Below, one piece after another: positions 20,941 to 33,000 of a stretch of 64,000 nucleotides of DNA. The position numbers were made by a program, and so were the translations under genes. The stretch comes from Elephas maximus indicus. Its lineage: Eukaryota; Chordata; Mammalia; Proboscidea; Elephantidae. How positions within the stretch are numbered: the stretch's first letter is position 1; each line of letters starts with the position of its first letter. The stretch lies in assembly GCF_024166365.1 (NCBI RefSeq), contig NC_064827.1:15727001-15791000 (forward strand), read 5' to 3'. The notes beneath the pieces are model-generated. The model was not told the origin of the DNA. It saw nothing but the letters and a program-made list of their open reading frames with translations, and ran no database searches.

Positions 20941-23858
20941 ATCCCAATAAAAGAGCATCCTTCTTTATTAGCCCTTGGATGATTTTCTTTGCCAGTGAGG
21001 TGATTTAAAACGTCTAAATATGTTGAAGCTCAACATTTACCACATAATAGATCACTAATTTCTACGAAATTCAGATTACCCTTTCTTTCCAGATAAAAGG
21101 CATCCAGATGAAGTAAACTAACATTTCCGTGTTGAGTTCTTTGCTCACATCCCTCATTAACATAGCAGTTATACCCACATGAGCCATCGAGGTCTTCTAA
21201 TGGAGATTTTTTTAAGGCTTTAAAAGGCTCTGTGGACTTGAAATATGGGGATACAGAGGAACATGAGTAGTTGACAAAGATTTGTTTTTCTGTTCAAAGA
21301 CACCAACCAGTTATTTCCATAACATTGTAAGGCAACAGTTAATCCTCAACATGTCTACAAACCAGTGAAAAGAAATGGACAGACAGACATCATTCTTCCT
21401 CCAGCTCAGGCTTCCTTAGTGGTAACATCTCAGAGAACCCAGCATGCTCATTTCCATCTGCTAAACTGGAAACAAGAGGTGCTTCTTGTGACAGGCATTC
21501 TTAGGTCAGAGCCAATGTGGATTTTAAGAAAGAATTACTTTGAAATTGCAATTCTTCACATTTGCCCTGAATACGCAGTATTGTGCTACTTACAGTTAAA
21601 TTCTGTAGAAAATAATACTCTTGTGAGTGAGTTTGCTACAGTTTGAAAGCATCCTTATTCAAAAAACCAACGGGCTCTATCATCTCAGAGGCTACAGATG
21701 GGACAGAATGGTGTGCCTACTAGAGAGCCACAAATGTCAAGTCTAATCACTTAGCCATTTCTGATACTAAAGCCACCTTCCAGAACCCTAAGCATACCCT
21801 GAGACTAGTGAGCAGCTTGTCAGTGACTCTGCACAGATGGAAGCTTCATGATGCTAAAGAAAACCAATGGAAAGGAGAATTGTCTGCACAGGAAAACAAC
21901 CCCATGGCCAGACGACAACCACATCATTCCTGACAGGATCAGGAACATCCCTGGTGAGAGGGAAAATCACAGGGAACACTTTTCCACACCACGGCCTCAA
22001 CATTTGAGATTCTGCTTTTCTTCCACAAATAATTTTTAGTAATCTATTTCAAATTAACCACAGGGACAAAAAATAACGCTCATGTTCTGAAACTCATTGA
22101 GATATTACTGTTTCTAACTTTTCCTCCACAGCTGTGATTCTCTACAAGCCATAATGAGCCACCTGGCCTAACAGATCAGTCTGGGGAGAACCCGACCTGT
22201 GAGGCATTTGAGTTTGATGATAAATGGTGTCTCCAGAATCCAGGAAAAGTAACGGCTCCAGGTGCAGGACCCAACACCTGCTCCAGCCAGCCACTCAGGC
22301 CAGAATGGACAGGTGGGCTTGTGCAGGGTCCCAGAGCAGGCCGGCGCTAGGAGGAGCACAACTGAGATGGCACATGGTGCACACGGCCAAGCAGCTTCAC
22401 CACCAGCCTCCTGTGGGCACGTGCACGCTCCTGCGGCCTCGGTGGACCAAAGGCTGCTCTTCCAGGAAGCAGCCCTCTCATCCCCACCATCACCAGAGAT
22501 AACTAGCTCACTTTTTTTTTAAACTATGACTTTTTCTTAAAATGTCCTTTTGGCTTATGCTTGCTAAACTCAAATGTGTCCAACTTTCTCCATTTGTTAA
22601 TGGGAAGAAAGAAGCAGACTTTACCACTGGTCTCACCAAACACTCCACAGCTGAAGCCAAGGCACCCGGGAGGCACTGCTCCGAGACTCCACATGGGTTC
22701 CACGCACTGCTAGGTCCTGGGACTGCCACTGTGGCTCTTGGAACACCACCAGTGGCCAGAGGTACCACGGTCTCATTTGCATATGAGCCACAGCCTCAGT
22801 CCCAGGAAAACCCGCCTCACTGGACAGCAAGTTACCAAGAAACTAGTCTGCTCAACTGGCCAGAAAACAGACACAAACAAGGACCCAGTGCATCCACAAG
22901 ATTATGTCCTACAGGATTGACCTTGCAGAACAGAAGACTCCTACAAAACAGTGAAGAGAGAATAAATATGGATGAAATGCCCAGCCGCTCCCAACCCCCA
23001 CTCCAGAATAGCCAGGCCGGTGACTCAGTGCACTGAGGAAGTTAAGGACGTAAACTTGTACCACCCTCACAGGACTGCCCTGACACAAACAGCATCCTGA
23101 ACAAAGAGCGTGAGAACCCAGAGGAAAACGAAGTCAGACCAACGCTCCACTTCTCACACTAGTCAGGTGGAGAGGGAAGCAGACGTGTCAGAAGAAGACA
23201 AGGCATCAAGAACCACCTGGAAAAGCAGCGCGGCAGAGGGTCATTGACCCTGTCCCAAGGACGGTGAGTCACTGCTGGGCCCAACCCCATGTCACGAGGT
23301 CCTGGGCCTCAGTACAGAGACACTGTGCTCTCCAGAGCTGCTGAAGAAGCCCCGCTCTCAGTACAAGCCCAAGGCTCTTACTGGTCCTTACTGCAATCTC
23401 CAACAACCTGAAAGCTAGGTCTCGGGGGAATCACAGCCCCAGTGAACAGCATTTTACCACCACTCACTGACACAACAAATGGTCTTGGGCTTTAATTGGA
23501 AATGAAATTTTTCTCACTAACAATGGCCTGATAGTACCTTGTACATCTTTCATGATCCTGGGGGACAGTTACTGAAGTAGTCTCTTGGCTTTTGTCCTTA
23601 GTCATATAAAATGACGTACATGTATAGTACCCACAAGTGCTTAAGTGCCAGAATACTGGCATTTTCAAGTGTCAGAAGGCCACGCATCACTGCCCACAGC
23701 GTACCCCTTGTAGTGCTTGGCCCTAAAGTGTTACCCCCCACAGCTCTGTGAACACGTTACAATTCATTGACGTAGGTCACAAACACCCACATCCCACAGG
23801 GAGAAACCAGGTCTCATGGAGTACCCCATTCAGCACGCACTTGGAATTCATCCACAGA
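20941..23858 (-). other. ERMP1: ERMP1 3' untranslated region (inferred extent)
   Basis: Unique sequence follows the ERMP1 stop on the minus strand. It is AT-rich distally and GC-richer at 22150-23350, with no recognisable transposon. The best distal poly(A) candidate is the hexamer at 20964-20969. An ATTAAA at 23491-23496 could serve a very short form. The extent is inferred from these signals and the rough family 3'UTR size. Confidence 0.5.
20964..20969 (-). terminator. Candidate poly(A) signal of ERMP1
   Basis: The minus strand has AATAAA followed by a T/G-rich stretch (CTTTTATTGGGATGGGGGAG), a credible cleavage context about 2.9 kb after the stop codon. Confidence 0.45.
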
Positions 23859-24023
23859 TTAAAACACAAAGAGGTCGTAGGTGCACACCCAGGCAGAGGG
23901 AAATGTCCAATCGGGAAACTTCTCCTTCAGTGCATCCAACTGGGGGGATCGCTTGTCTTCCCCAAAGAAATGGTGGGCAGCCAGAGCCACAGTGACCATT
24001 TCTTCCGGCTGCTCTTCAGAGAC
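23859..24023 (-). CDS. ERMP1: ERMP1 exon 15 with stop
   Basis: The acceptor CTCTTCCAG precedes [20 protein letters not shown]. The exon continues [20 protein letters not shown] and ends at the family C-terminus [10 protein letters not shown], with TAA at 23861-23859 on the minus strand. Confidence 0.96.
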   Translation of the reverse strand, partial: VSEEQPEEMVTVALAAHHFFGEDKRSPQLDALKEKFPDWTFPSAWVCTYDLFVF

Positions 24024-27000
24024 CTGGAAGAGAAAATCAGTTAGCTCCCTCGTTCCCTGAAGTCGGAATGCTGAACCCCACATGATCTTGCTAAACACCC
24101 CCAAGAGCCTGCTCAGCAATACAGGCAGAGCTGGGAATGGCCCACCTGTACTTCAATCCAGAACTGCCACGCAGAGGCCTGGAGTCCGTGGGAGTAAAAC
24201 ACAAAGTAGTCCCCTCCTTTACTGGTGACTGGGGTGCCGTTGCCCAGAGACCACCGGGAAAGTGTTGACCCTTTGTGAGTTCGGACATAGAATGACATAT
24301 GGCTTGGTCCTACATGACAAGAGAGGAAAAGCACGGTTAAATCAATCTTAAAGTACCAACAAGAAAAGCACTGAACCCCCGGCCCAAACCAGACAACAAA
24401 GGTTCATGCTGTGTGTAGCTTTAAAGATGCTCACTACAAACGGAACATAGGCTAGCAGCTGAGATTCCATGAGCTTGAACAAGGGTAAGTGATGCGGGAG
24501 AGCGGAAAAGGCAGAGACTTCACAGTGGGAGGACCTGGGCTTACATCTCGGCCCCGCCACCTAGTGGCTCTACGGCATCACCAATTCCTGTGATCTCTGA
24601 GTCACAGTTTCTTCACCTGCGAAATAGCCTTTTTGAGAGGAGTATAGTAGAAAAAGCAGGTGAAGGTGCCTTGGAAAACTGCAAAGTGCTACAGTACTGA
24701 GTAGGATTATTAAGGCAAATGGAGTTGATATGTAACACCTTAAATATTTCTGACTAGTTCTTCCCTTTAAGCAGCAGGGTGAAACATCAGCTGGGATCTC
24801 ACAATTTAACCATAAGAAAACAACAACTGGGGCTTCCAGGAAGCTAAAGACAGTGCGACTGCCTAGGACTGTGTCTCTCAACATTTCATCCAGAAATGAT
24901 ACAGAGCACCACAAAAAAATAAAACTAAACAAAAACTGCACCCTCTGCCTAACTTAAAGACAGAGGATACCTAAACTTCAAAATAACCAAGCAAAAAATT
25001 CCTAGGGGCCAATCTCTCATGCTCTGACCCCCACCCCCACCCCACCCCCCCCCCCCGCCCCCCGCTATAATGCTTTGTGGCAAGCAGAGGCCGGCCAGGA
25101 GTCCACTCTGAGTCTGAAAAGAGTACTCAAGGGTCCAGTCAGAAGCAAGCACGGTTTACAGGGAAGAGGCTTAGAAGTACACACAATTTGAAGTGGCGGT
25201 CCTCAAAAAGCAAAGCTTCTAGGGGAGAGAGAAATAAGGCAAAAAAATAACAGAGAGGCACGAGAGAAGAAGCACGGTTAAATCAATCTTCATGTACCAA
25301 CAAGAAGAGCAATGAACCCTATCTTTGCCGTCTGGGTGATGACGGTGAAAAGAAGTAAAAGGGGGAAATTCAGGGCCCTGCCAGACAAAAGTTAACCAAA
25401 AAACTGGCAGATACATAACTCATCCCCACCCCACCACATAATTATAAAATATTGACAGCTGAGACCTACCATATGAATCATAAAAGTAAATGTGAATAGA
25501 CTTAACTCATCCATTAAAAGAAACAGATTTTCATCTTGGCTTACAGAGCCAGATCCAATCATATACTGTACTCAAGAAGCACACTTAAAACAGAGATATT
25601 CAGGGAGGGCAAAAATACAGGAAGGGACAAAGGTATTCCAGGCAAATGTAAACCAAAAACCATGGTATCTGAGTGGTTAGGAGACACAACCATTAAATGC
25701 AACATGGGACCCTAGGCTGGATCCTGGGAGATGAAAAGGGTATCAGGGACACACTGATGAAATGCAATAAGGTCTACAGTTTAATCACTAGTATTGTACA
25801 AGTGTTAATTTCCTAGTTTGGATACTTATACCATGGTTACACGAAGTGTGACTCCATGATCTAGAAACCACAACCTACAAATGGCTTCTCAGTCTTCCTG
25901 ATGAAGAACTGCTTCAAATCAGAAGATTTCTACTGCTGTCCTATTTTCATCTCCAAAAACTCTAAAATCATCCAAAAAGCTCCAGGCTGAAGTAGATGTT
26001 TAGATTTCAGATCAAAGCGGAAACCCCCCTCAACGCAAACAAAAAAAACCCCACTACTGATCTCCTGAGACCCGAACCCGAAGGAAGCCACATAATTTTT
26101 TTTTTAATTTTTAGTGTGCTTTAAGTGAAAGTTTACAAATCAAGTCAGTCTCTCATACAAAAATTTATATACACCTTGCTATATACTCCTAATTGCTCTC
26201 CCCTAATGAGACAGCCTTTTCCTTCCCTCCGCTCTCTCTTTTCGTGTCCATTCCGCCAGCTTCTAACCCCCTCTGTCCTCTCATCTCCCCTCCAGATAGG
26301 AGCTGCCAACATAGTCTCAGGTGTCTACTTGATCCAAGAAGGAAAGCCATATAATTTATCAGTCAAAACAACTTTAACAGTAAAAGGGGTGACAAATGGT
26401 CATTCTATGCAAACTGCCGATATAATAACTTAAAAATAGGTAAAATACACATTAAGAAGCTAGAAAAAGAGTATCAAATGGAATCCCTAATAAGTAAAAG
26501 AATCAAAATAAAACTAAGAGCAGAAACTAAAGAAATAAAAAAGAGGAAAAAATGCAAAGTGAAAAGCTAGTTCTTTGGGAAGATTAATAAAGCTGATACA
26601 CCTTTAGCAAGACTAAAAAAAAAAGTAAAAACAAAAATCACCAATATCAGGAATGAAAGAGCAGATGCTATTGATATATAAAAAGACAATAAAGGTCTAT
26701 TATGAAGAACTATGTGTCAATAGATTTGAAAACTCAGGAAAAACAGACAAATTCCTCAAAGAACGCTTATCAAAACTGTCACGCCAATACAAATTCTAGA
26801 TTGCCCTGTATCTGTTACATAGCATAATTTTAATATTTTCCACAAGCAAATTCCAGGCTAACATGACTTACAATGAATTTTAACAAACATTTAAGAAAGA
26901 GATATAATGTCAATATTACACAAATTAATTCAGAAAACAGCAGGTTTTAGTGTCATAAAATCTGCCAAGAAAGGTAACTAAAGCCGTGATGTTTACTAAT

Positions 27001-30000
27001 GCCAGACAAATGCAGTTATGAACCTGCCTGACAATGAGCCAATATCTGATATTGTTAAAGGTTTTCAATAAGGCTCTTTAAAAATCATAACCAGCCTCAC
27101 CTGCACCTGCTTTTAAAAGCACTGTTAAGCTCCTCCTAAGTTGCCGGTCACTGTAATAAATCTCAAGGGGAAAAAAATACATGTAACTTATAAAAAAATT
27201 TTAAAAATGAAGGAGAGAAGAAAAAGCTGTCATGTGACTTACCTGTTGCTTCAAAGGTCAACCTTACAGAATCCCAGGGAGTCTGTTCCTTGGATATAAG
27301 TCTGAAATGAGCACGGTCTCTTGGAGAAACTTCTGAAGCAGGAAGATACCAGTTCTTCCTATTGGGAAAGGCAGCTTCAACATTCAGGATGCTTTATTAG
27401 TTGAAAGCTATCTACCACTCATGCAGTGTTTGGAAAATCAGAACACATTTTTGGGTATGACAAGCAATGCCAACTCATTCCTCTGAAGCTGAAGTTAATG
27501 TGTAAGAAAACCTTCCCAAAGTTAAGAACAAAGGCGTTAATTAGCTAGGTGATCTTGATTCACCTCTTGTTGTTGGGTGCCATCGAGTCGATTCCGATTC
27601 AGAGTGACCCCATGTGACAGAGTACAGCTGTACCTTAGGGTTTTCTAGACTGTAATCTTTACAGAGGCAGACTGCCACGTCTTTGTCCCAAGGAGCCCCA
27701 GGGTGGGTTCAAACAGCCAACCCTCCAGCTCAGCAATCCTTCACTACCACACCAAAAAAGCGTCCCAGAAATAAAACAAATAACTGAACATTAATGCTTA
27801 GCTGTTGTCTAACAGTTAGGACTGCCACCCTTTCTCTGGACTGGAGTTTCCAAAGGAAAGATTTTATAAATTTGAAAACGCAAAACTACTCTACTGAGTG
27901 CTTTATCCCACTAGAGAAATAAAACTTTTGTAGTGATCGGAAAAAAAATACTACCAGTGGCACCTGACTTCTTGTTAACAATTTAGATAATAAAGTGCTG
28001 ACATAGTGACAGGACTTGAGAACAGGCTAAGCCTCAACTAAAGCAGAAAAATAATGAACCAACTTGATCAGAAAGTGCACTGGAAGATACCACGGGAAAC
28101 CACAAAGGGGCGCTGTCTCCTCACAGTGAGCTCGGATGGTTTCGTTGATCTCGGGAATGTGCGGTGTGATGTGAGACATTCCAGTGTAATCAAACCCATT
28201 GATCCATATTCCAGAGTCCCGTTTAACCACATTTCCATCCAAGTCATGAAATGTTCTAGTGGTATGCTGAAAAGAACAAGGCTGATTGAAAAAAACTGCA
28301 GTTTCAACCATTTTGCCCACCTCCCCTCTGCAGGTTAGCGAAAATGAGCAAGTCTGACAATACTAAGAAGCAGTGTGGGCACGGAGCAACGCGGACCCTC
28401 AGACGCTGCTGGCGGGACTGTATGCTGGCCCAGTCGCTCTAGGAGACCGTGTGGTACCACCTCATGAAGGTAACATGCACATTCTCTTCCAGCCAGCAGT
28501 CCCCTTCCTGGGCACATACCTGACAGAAACCCTCAGCAAGTACACCAGTGTTGGTACAGAATTGTCCAGATAGTACGAAACCACACAAATGTCTGTTAAC
28601 AGTAGGTAAATAAATAAACTGGGCATCATCCTGCAACCGGAATCTGACAGGCAGTGAAAAATAATGAACTACGGCAACACTAATCAACGTGGGTGACTGT
28701 CACATATTGTTAAGCAAAAATTCAAATCAGTACTTAAGGTCGGCCCTATCTGTAAAAACTTCAAAAACAGACGGAACTACACGACGCTGCAGAGGGCACA
28801 TACACGGTAAACTAAGGTGTGACTGACCCGCACTCCCAGACAGGGAGCGCTTCTCTGACAGGGAGCTGTACAAAGGGCTGGGACCGGGGACACGCGTGGG
28901 TCTCTAAGGTACTGCTGACGGGCTTTCTTTTCAACTGGATAATGGATACACAGAAGTTCGTTTTATTATTTCTTAAAACTATGTATATTTAAATTTCATA
29001 TAAAAACCCCACTATTTCAGATTCTAAAGACATGAATACTAGTACTCTTTTTAGATGAGTATTAAAAAAAAATACACCCTAAACACACACACACACACAC
29101 ACAGAAGCACACAGGCACAGGAGACAGGCACGCACGTCCTTCCCTGTCAGTGTGTGTTAAAGGAAGCAAAATCACGTGCACAGAGCTCACCATTAGATGG
29201 CAGACTTGTGCCTAGCAGAATTCTTTGAAAAGATACAGTGCTCTGTTTGGAATAGCTTTAGTAATAGCAGAAACCAGCCTGAAGAATATCAAACTGAAAA
29301 AAGAAAAGGAACTGCAGAGGGCAGGGGGTGGACAAGCTATAGCCAAGCCAGGCTTAGCCCCTGTCTACATTTACAAATAAAGTTTTCTTGGAACACAGCC
29401 ACACTCCTTTACGTGTTGTCTGTGGCTGCTTTCCTGTAAAGCAGAGAAGTGGCGACAGAGACTGGCCGTGTCGTCTGCAAAGTCCAAAGTATTTATCATC
29501 TGGCCCTTTACCGAAAAAGTTTGTCAACTCCTGGCCTAGGGGAAGAAGTGCACCCCAGAATACACGAGAAGAATGGGACTTTTTACAACTAAAAATCTCC
29601 TGATATAATTATAAAAACTAGCCAGTCACTGAAAACACCTTGAGCTTCCTATAAACTAGCTGTGCTTCACTAACCAAAAATCAAACCAAGCCCAGTGCCA
29701 TCAAGTCAATTCTGAATCATAGTGACCCTACAGGACAGAGTAGAACTGCCCCATAGAGTTTCCAAGGAGCACCTGGCGGATTTGAACTGCTGACCCTTTG
29801 GTTAGCAGCTATAGCACTTAATCACTACGCCACCAGGGTTTCCGTGCTTCACTAAAGGTCTGGCAAATTTTAGGATCTGCCATATAAAATGTCCTCCGGG
29901 GCTATAAACCAGGGAAAGTTGGCCCTTTGTTCAAAATCTCCTCTCTGATATTTAAGTTCGGGTATTACGATTAACTTTTCAAGGACCAATTACCTAGACT

Positions 30001-33000
30001 GTGGCTCCTTTGGCTTTTCTCTTTGGCCACACCATCCTGTTCACCTGTGAAGGTGACTGGAAATAAGGCAAGAGTCCTTGTTACTGCTTTTAGCACGGGC
30101 TGTAAAAATTCTGGAGAAAAATCTGAGATTTAGAGAAAGTTCTAAATCTCATTCCGGTAATCCCTTTCTAAGTTACTACATCTTCTCCATGTTAGCTAAT
30201 CAATGTCACTAACGTTTCACTGTACTGCACCTGTCTTCCTCTGTCAGTTGGTGGGAGTCTTGGGTTTCCCGCTCAGCCTGCAGACATTTTTACAACCTGC
30301 ATTTCTAAAAAGCCACCACTGCATAGTGCCTACTTGCAACTGTTTTTCCAAGCAGGTGCGTTTTTATGACGTAAGCAGTAACAAAAACAAGTGGCCATTT
30401 CTGAGTCAGTCTCCTGGGAGACCAACGCCTGGCTCATAAGAGCGCCTCCTGACAGCCAGTCTTGTTCTTTCCACACTGCCACACACAGAACAGGCGGGTC
30501 CCAGGAAATGGGCCAACAGACAAAAGCCAGCTGGGTCTCCTGCTGACTCATGAAGCTCAAATACACGAGGCTTTCCTCTCCCAACTCTCAAAGAAGTCAC
30601 GCGAAGGTGCTCTTACCTGCAGGAACACCCTCTTTGGCTTCGGACTAGCAGGATCGGAGCTGTATGGGAAAAAGGCCCCACTGCAGACGAGGAGGAAGGT
30701 GATGCCGCACACCGAAGTTAAAGCTACCAAGGTTCTTTTTGTGCTTTTGGCAAGGTAGATGAAGTTAATCTAAAACACAAAAAGGGAAAAATTACAGATA
30801 TAGACGACTCACAGAGGGGTTTTTAACTGCCTTTATTTTTACAAGTTTTATTCTACCAGAGAATGAAGAAATGTACCAGCATGTTCTACCAAGAGCCAAC
30901 ACCTTAATTATAGATGTCTCCCATCACAAATCCACACTTCAATAACAGGTGCCTCCAATCTGTCTGTACGGGGCCTTTTCTGACAGGCAGTGGAAGGCGG
31001 CAGAGAAAAACAAAACTGAGCACACCAGCTAAACAATTCCACTGTTTTCCTTCCAATCCTATCAGCGCCCTGAGATAGTAAACACTGCTCACCAGACCCC
31101 ATGTAACTGCCCAGCTGACTGGCATCAAAGCACTCACTAATAACCCAAAACCAAACTCACTGTCATCAAGTCAATTCCAACTCGTAGCACCTCTATAGGA
31201 CAGAGCAGAGCTGCCCCGTAGGGTTTCCAAGGCTGTAAATCTTACGGAAGCAGACTGCCATATCTTTCTCTCGTGGAGCAGCTGGTGGGTTCAAACCACC
31301 AACCTTTCAGTTAGCAGCCAAGCGCTTTAATCACTGCACCACCAGGGCTCCTAATAACCAGAAGGAAGCTTTCTCAGCTTGTTGTTAGGTGTCGTTGATT
31401 CATAGGGACCCCATGTACAACAGAATGCAACACTGCCCAGTCTTGCGCCGTCCTCACAATCATTGCTATCCTTGAGCCCACTGTTGCAGCCACTGTGTCA
31501 ATCCATCCTGCTGAGGGTCATCCTCCCCTCCACTATCCCTCCACTCCACCAAGTATGATGTCCCTCTCCAGGGACTGGTCCCTCCTGACAACAAGCCCAA
31601 AATATGCAAGATGGTCTCAGTATCCTCGCCTCCAAGGAGCATTCTGGCTGTACTTCTTCTAAGACAGATTTGTTCATTCTTCTGGCAGTCTGTGACACAT
31701 TCCATATTCTTCACCAATACCGTAACTCACAGGTGTCAACTCTTCTTCTGTCTTCCTTATCCATTGTCTGGCTTTTGGACGCATATGAGGTCCACTGCAG
31801 TGAAACTCAACTTCCACTTGTAACACTTTTATAATGTGCCAAGACACTGGACTGATTTCACCCACGCTCGGAGGTACCTTCAAGACTGCCTGCAGGCCTG
31901 CACAGGCGGAACAACTTCACGACAAAGTGAAGCTGCCACCTTAGGTGATGAGCTAACTAGTGCCGACGCAATCACAACCACAAATCCAAACGTGCGTCCC
32001 CGAGACTAAGACCCTGAGACTCCCCAAGACCTGGAACTGAAGACACTACCGGAGACCACCTTTCAGCCAAACAATACACAGGCCCACAAAATAAACAATA
32101 CCACCCAAGAGGAATGTGCTCCTTAGAACAATCAATTATATGAGATCAAAAGGACAACAACCGTCCAAAGTAAAGATGAGAAGGCAGGAAGGGGAAAAAA
32201 AACCAGAGGAAAGGAAACGGGGAACCCAGGGCGGAAATGGGAAGATAGCCGACACGCTGAGGGGAATGCAACCGACATCACCGAACACTTGTGTACAAAC
32301 TGCTGAATGAGAAACTGATTTGCTCTGTAAACTTTCACCTAAAACACAATAAAAAAATTTTTTAAAAATCCAAACATGGGCGATTAAGGTGAGTGGCTCA
32401 GCCTCAGGTGGGCATCCAGAAAATCCTAAAAATACTTGTGTTAGCTTTTTAAATGTAACAAAATTCATAGAGGATACACATGACTAAGAGAACATGCCCA
32501 CAGATCCCTCAGGGGTCCTGAGAGAGCCACTTTAAGAAACAATGATCCAAACCCAGCTCCTCCCCTTTTCCTTCTCACTATTCCCAGCCCCAAGTGGTCA
32601 CTAAATAGGGAAGAACAGAAATATGAAAAGATTTTGAGACGGAAATGAAAAACTAAGCAAACATTTATAACCTGCCATATAACTCTACTATGTGAAGTGT
32701 AAAGGATTTTCATGTCTACGATATCCCACCCAGGGTAATCGCCAGCACAACGACACTGGTTTTAGGTCAAAGATCCCATCCTATGTCTGCACACTCTGAG
32801 TACAGAATTTGGCAAGGCAACCTAGGGCTAAAGGCAGTGAGTTAGCAAAACACGTGTCACCCTGCCTGCCCCTCTTTCTGCTAATAGTCACGACATTTAA
32901 AACATGGCTCAAAAGAACAGTTTCAAATATCCTGTCAAGTAATGAGCTTCCCCTCCACTGGAAGGGTGACGTAATTAGTCCAGAGAATCCTGTAGGTCAA

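Noticed and set aside
22542..23036. 164-codon + strand open frame
   Set aside because: Lies antisense in the presumed ERMP1 3'UTR; no recognisable domain or codon signature.
28054..28338. 94-codon + strand frame opposite ERMP1 exon 12
   Set aside because: It is the antisense shadow of a coding exon.
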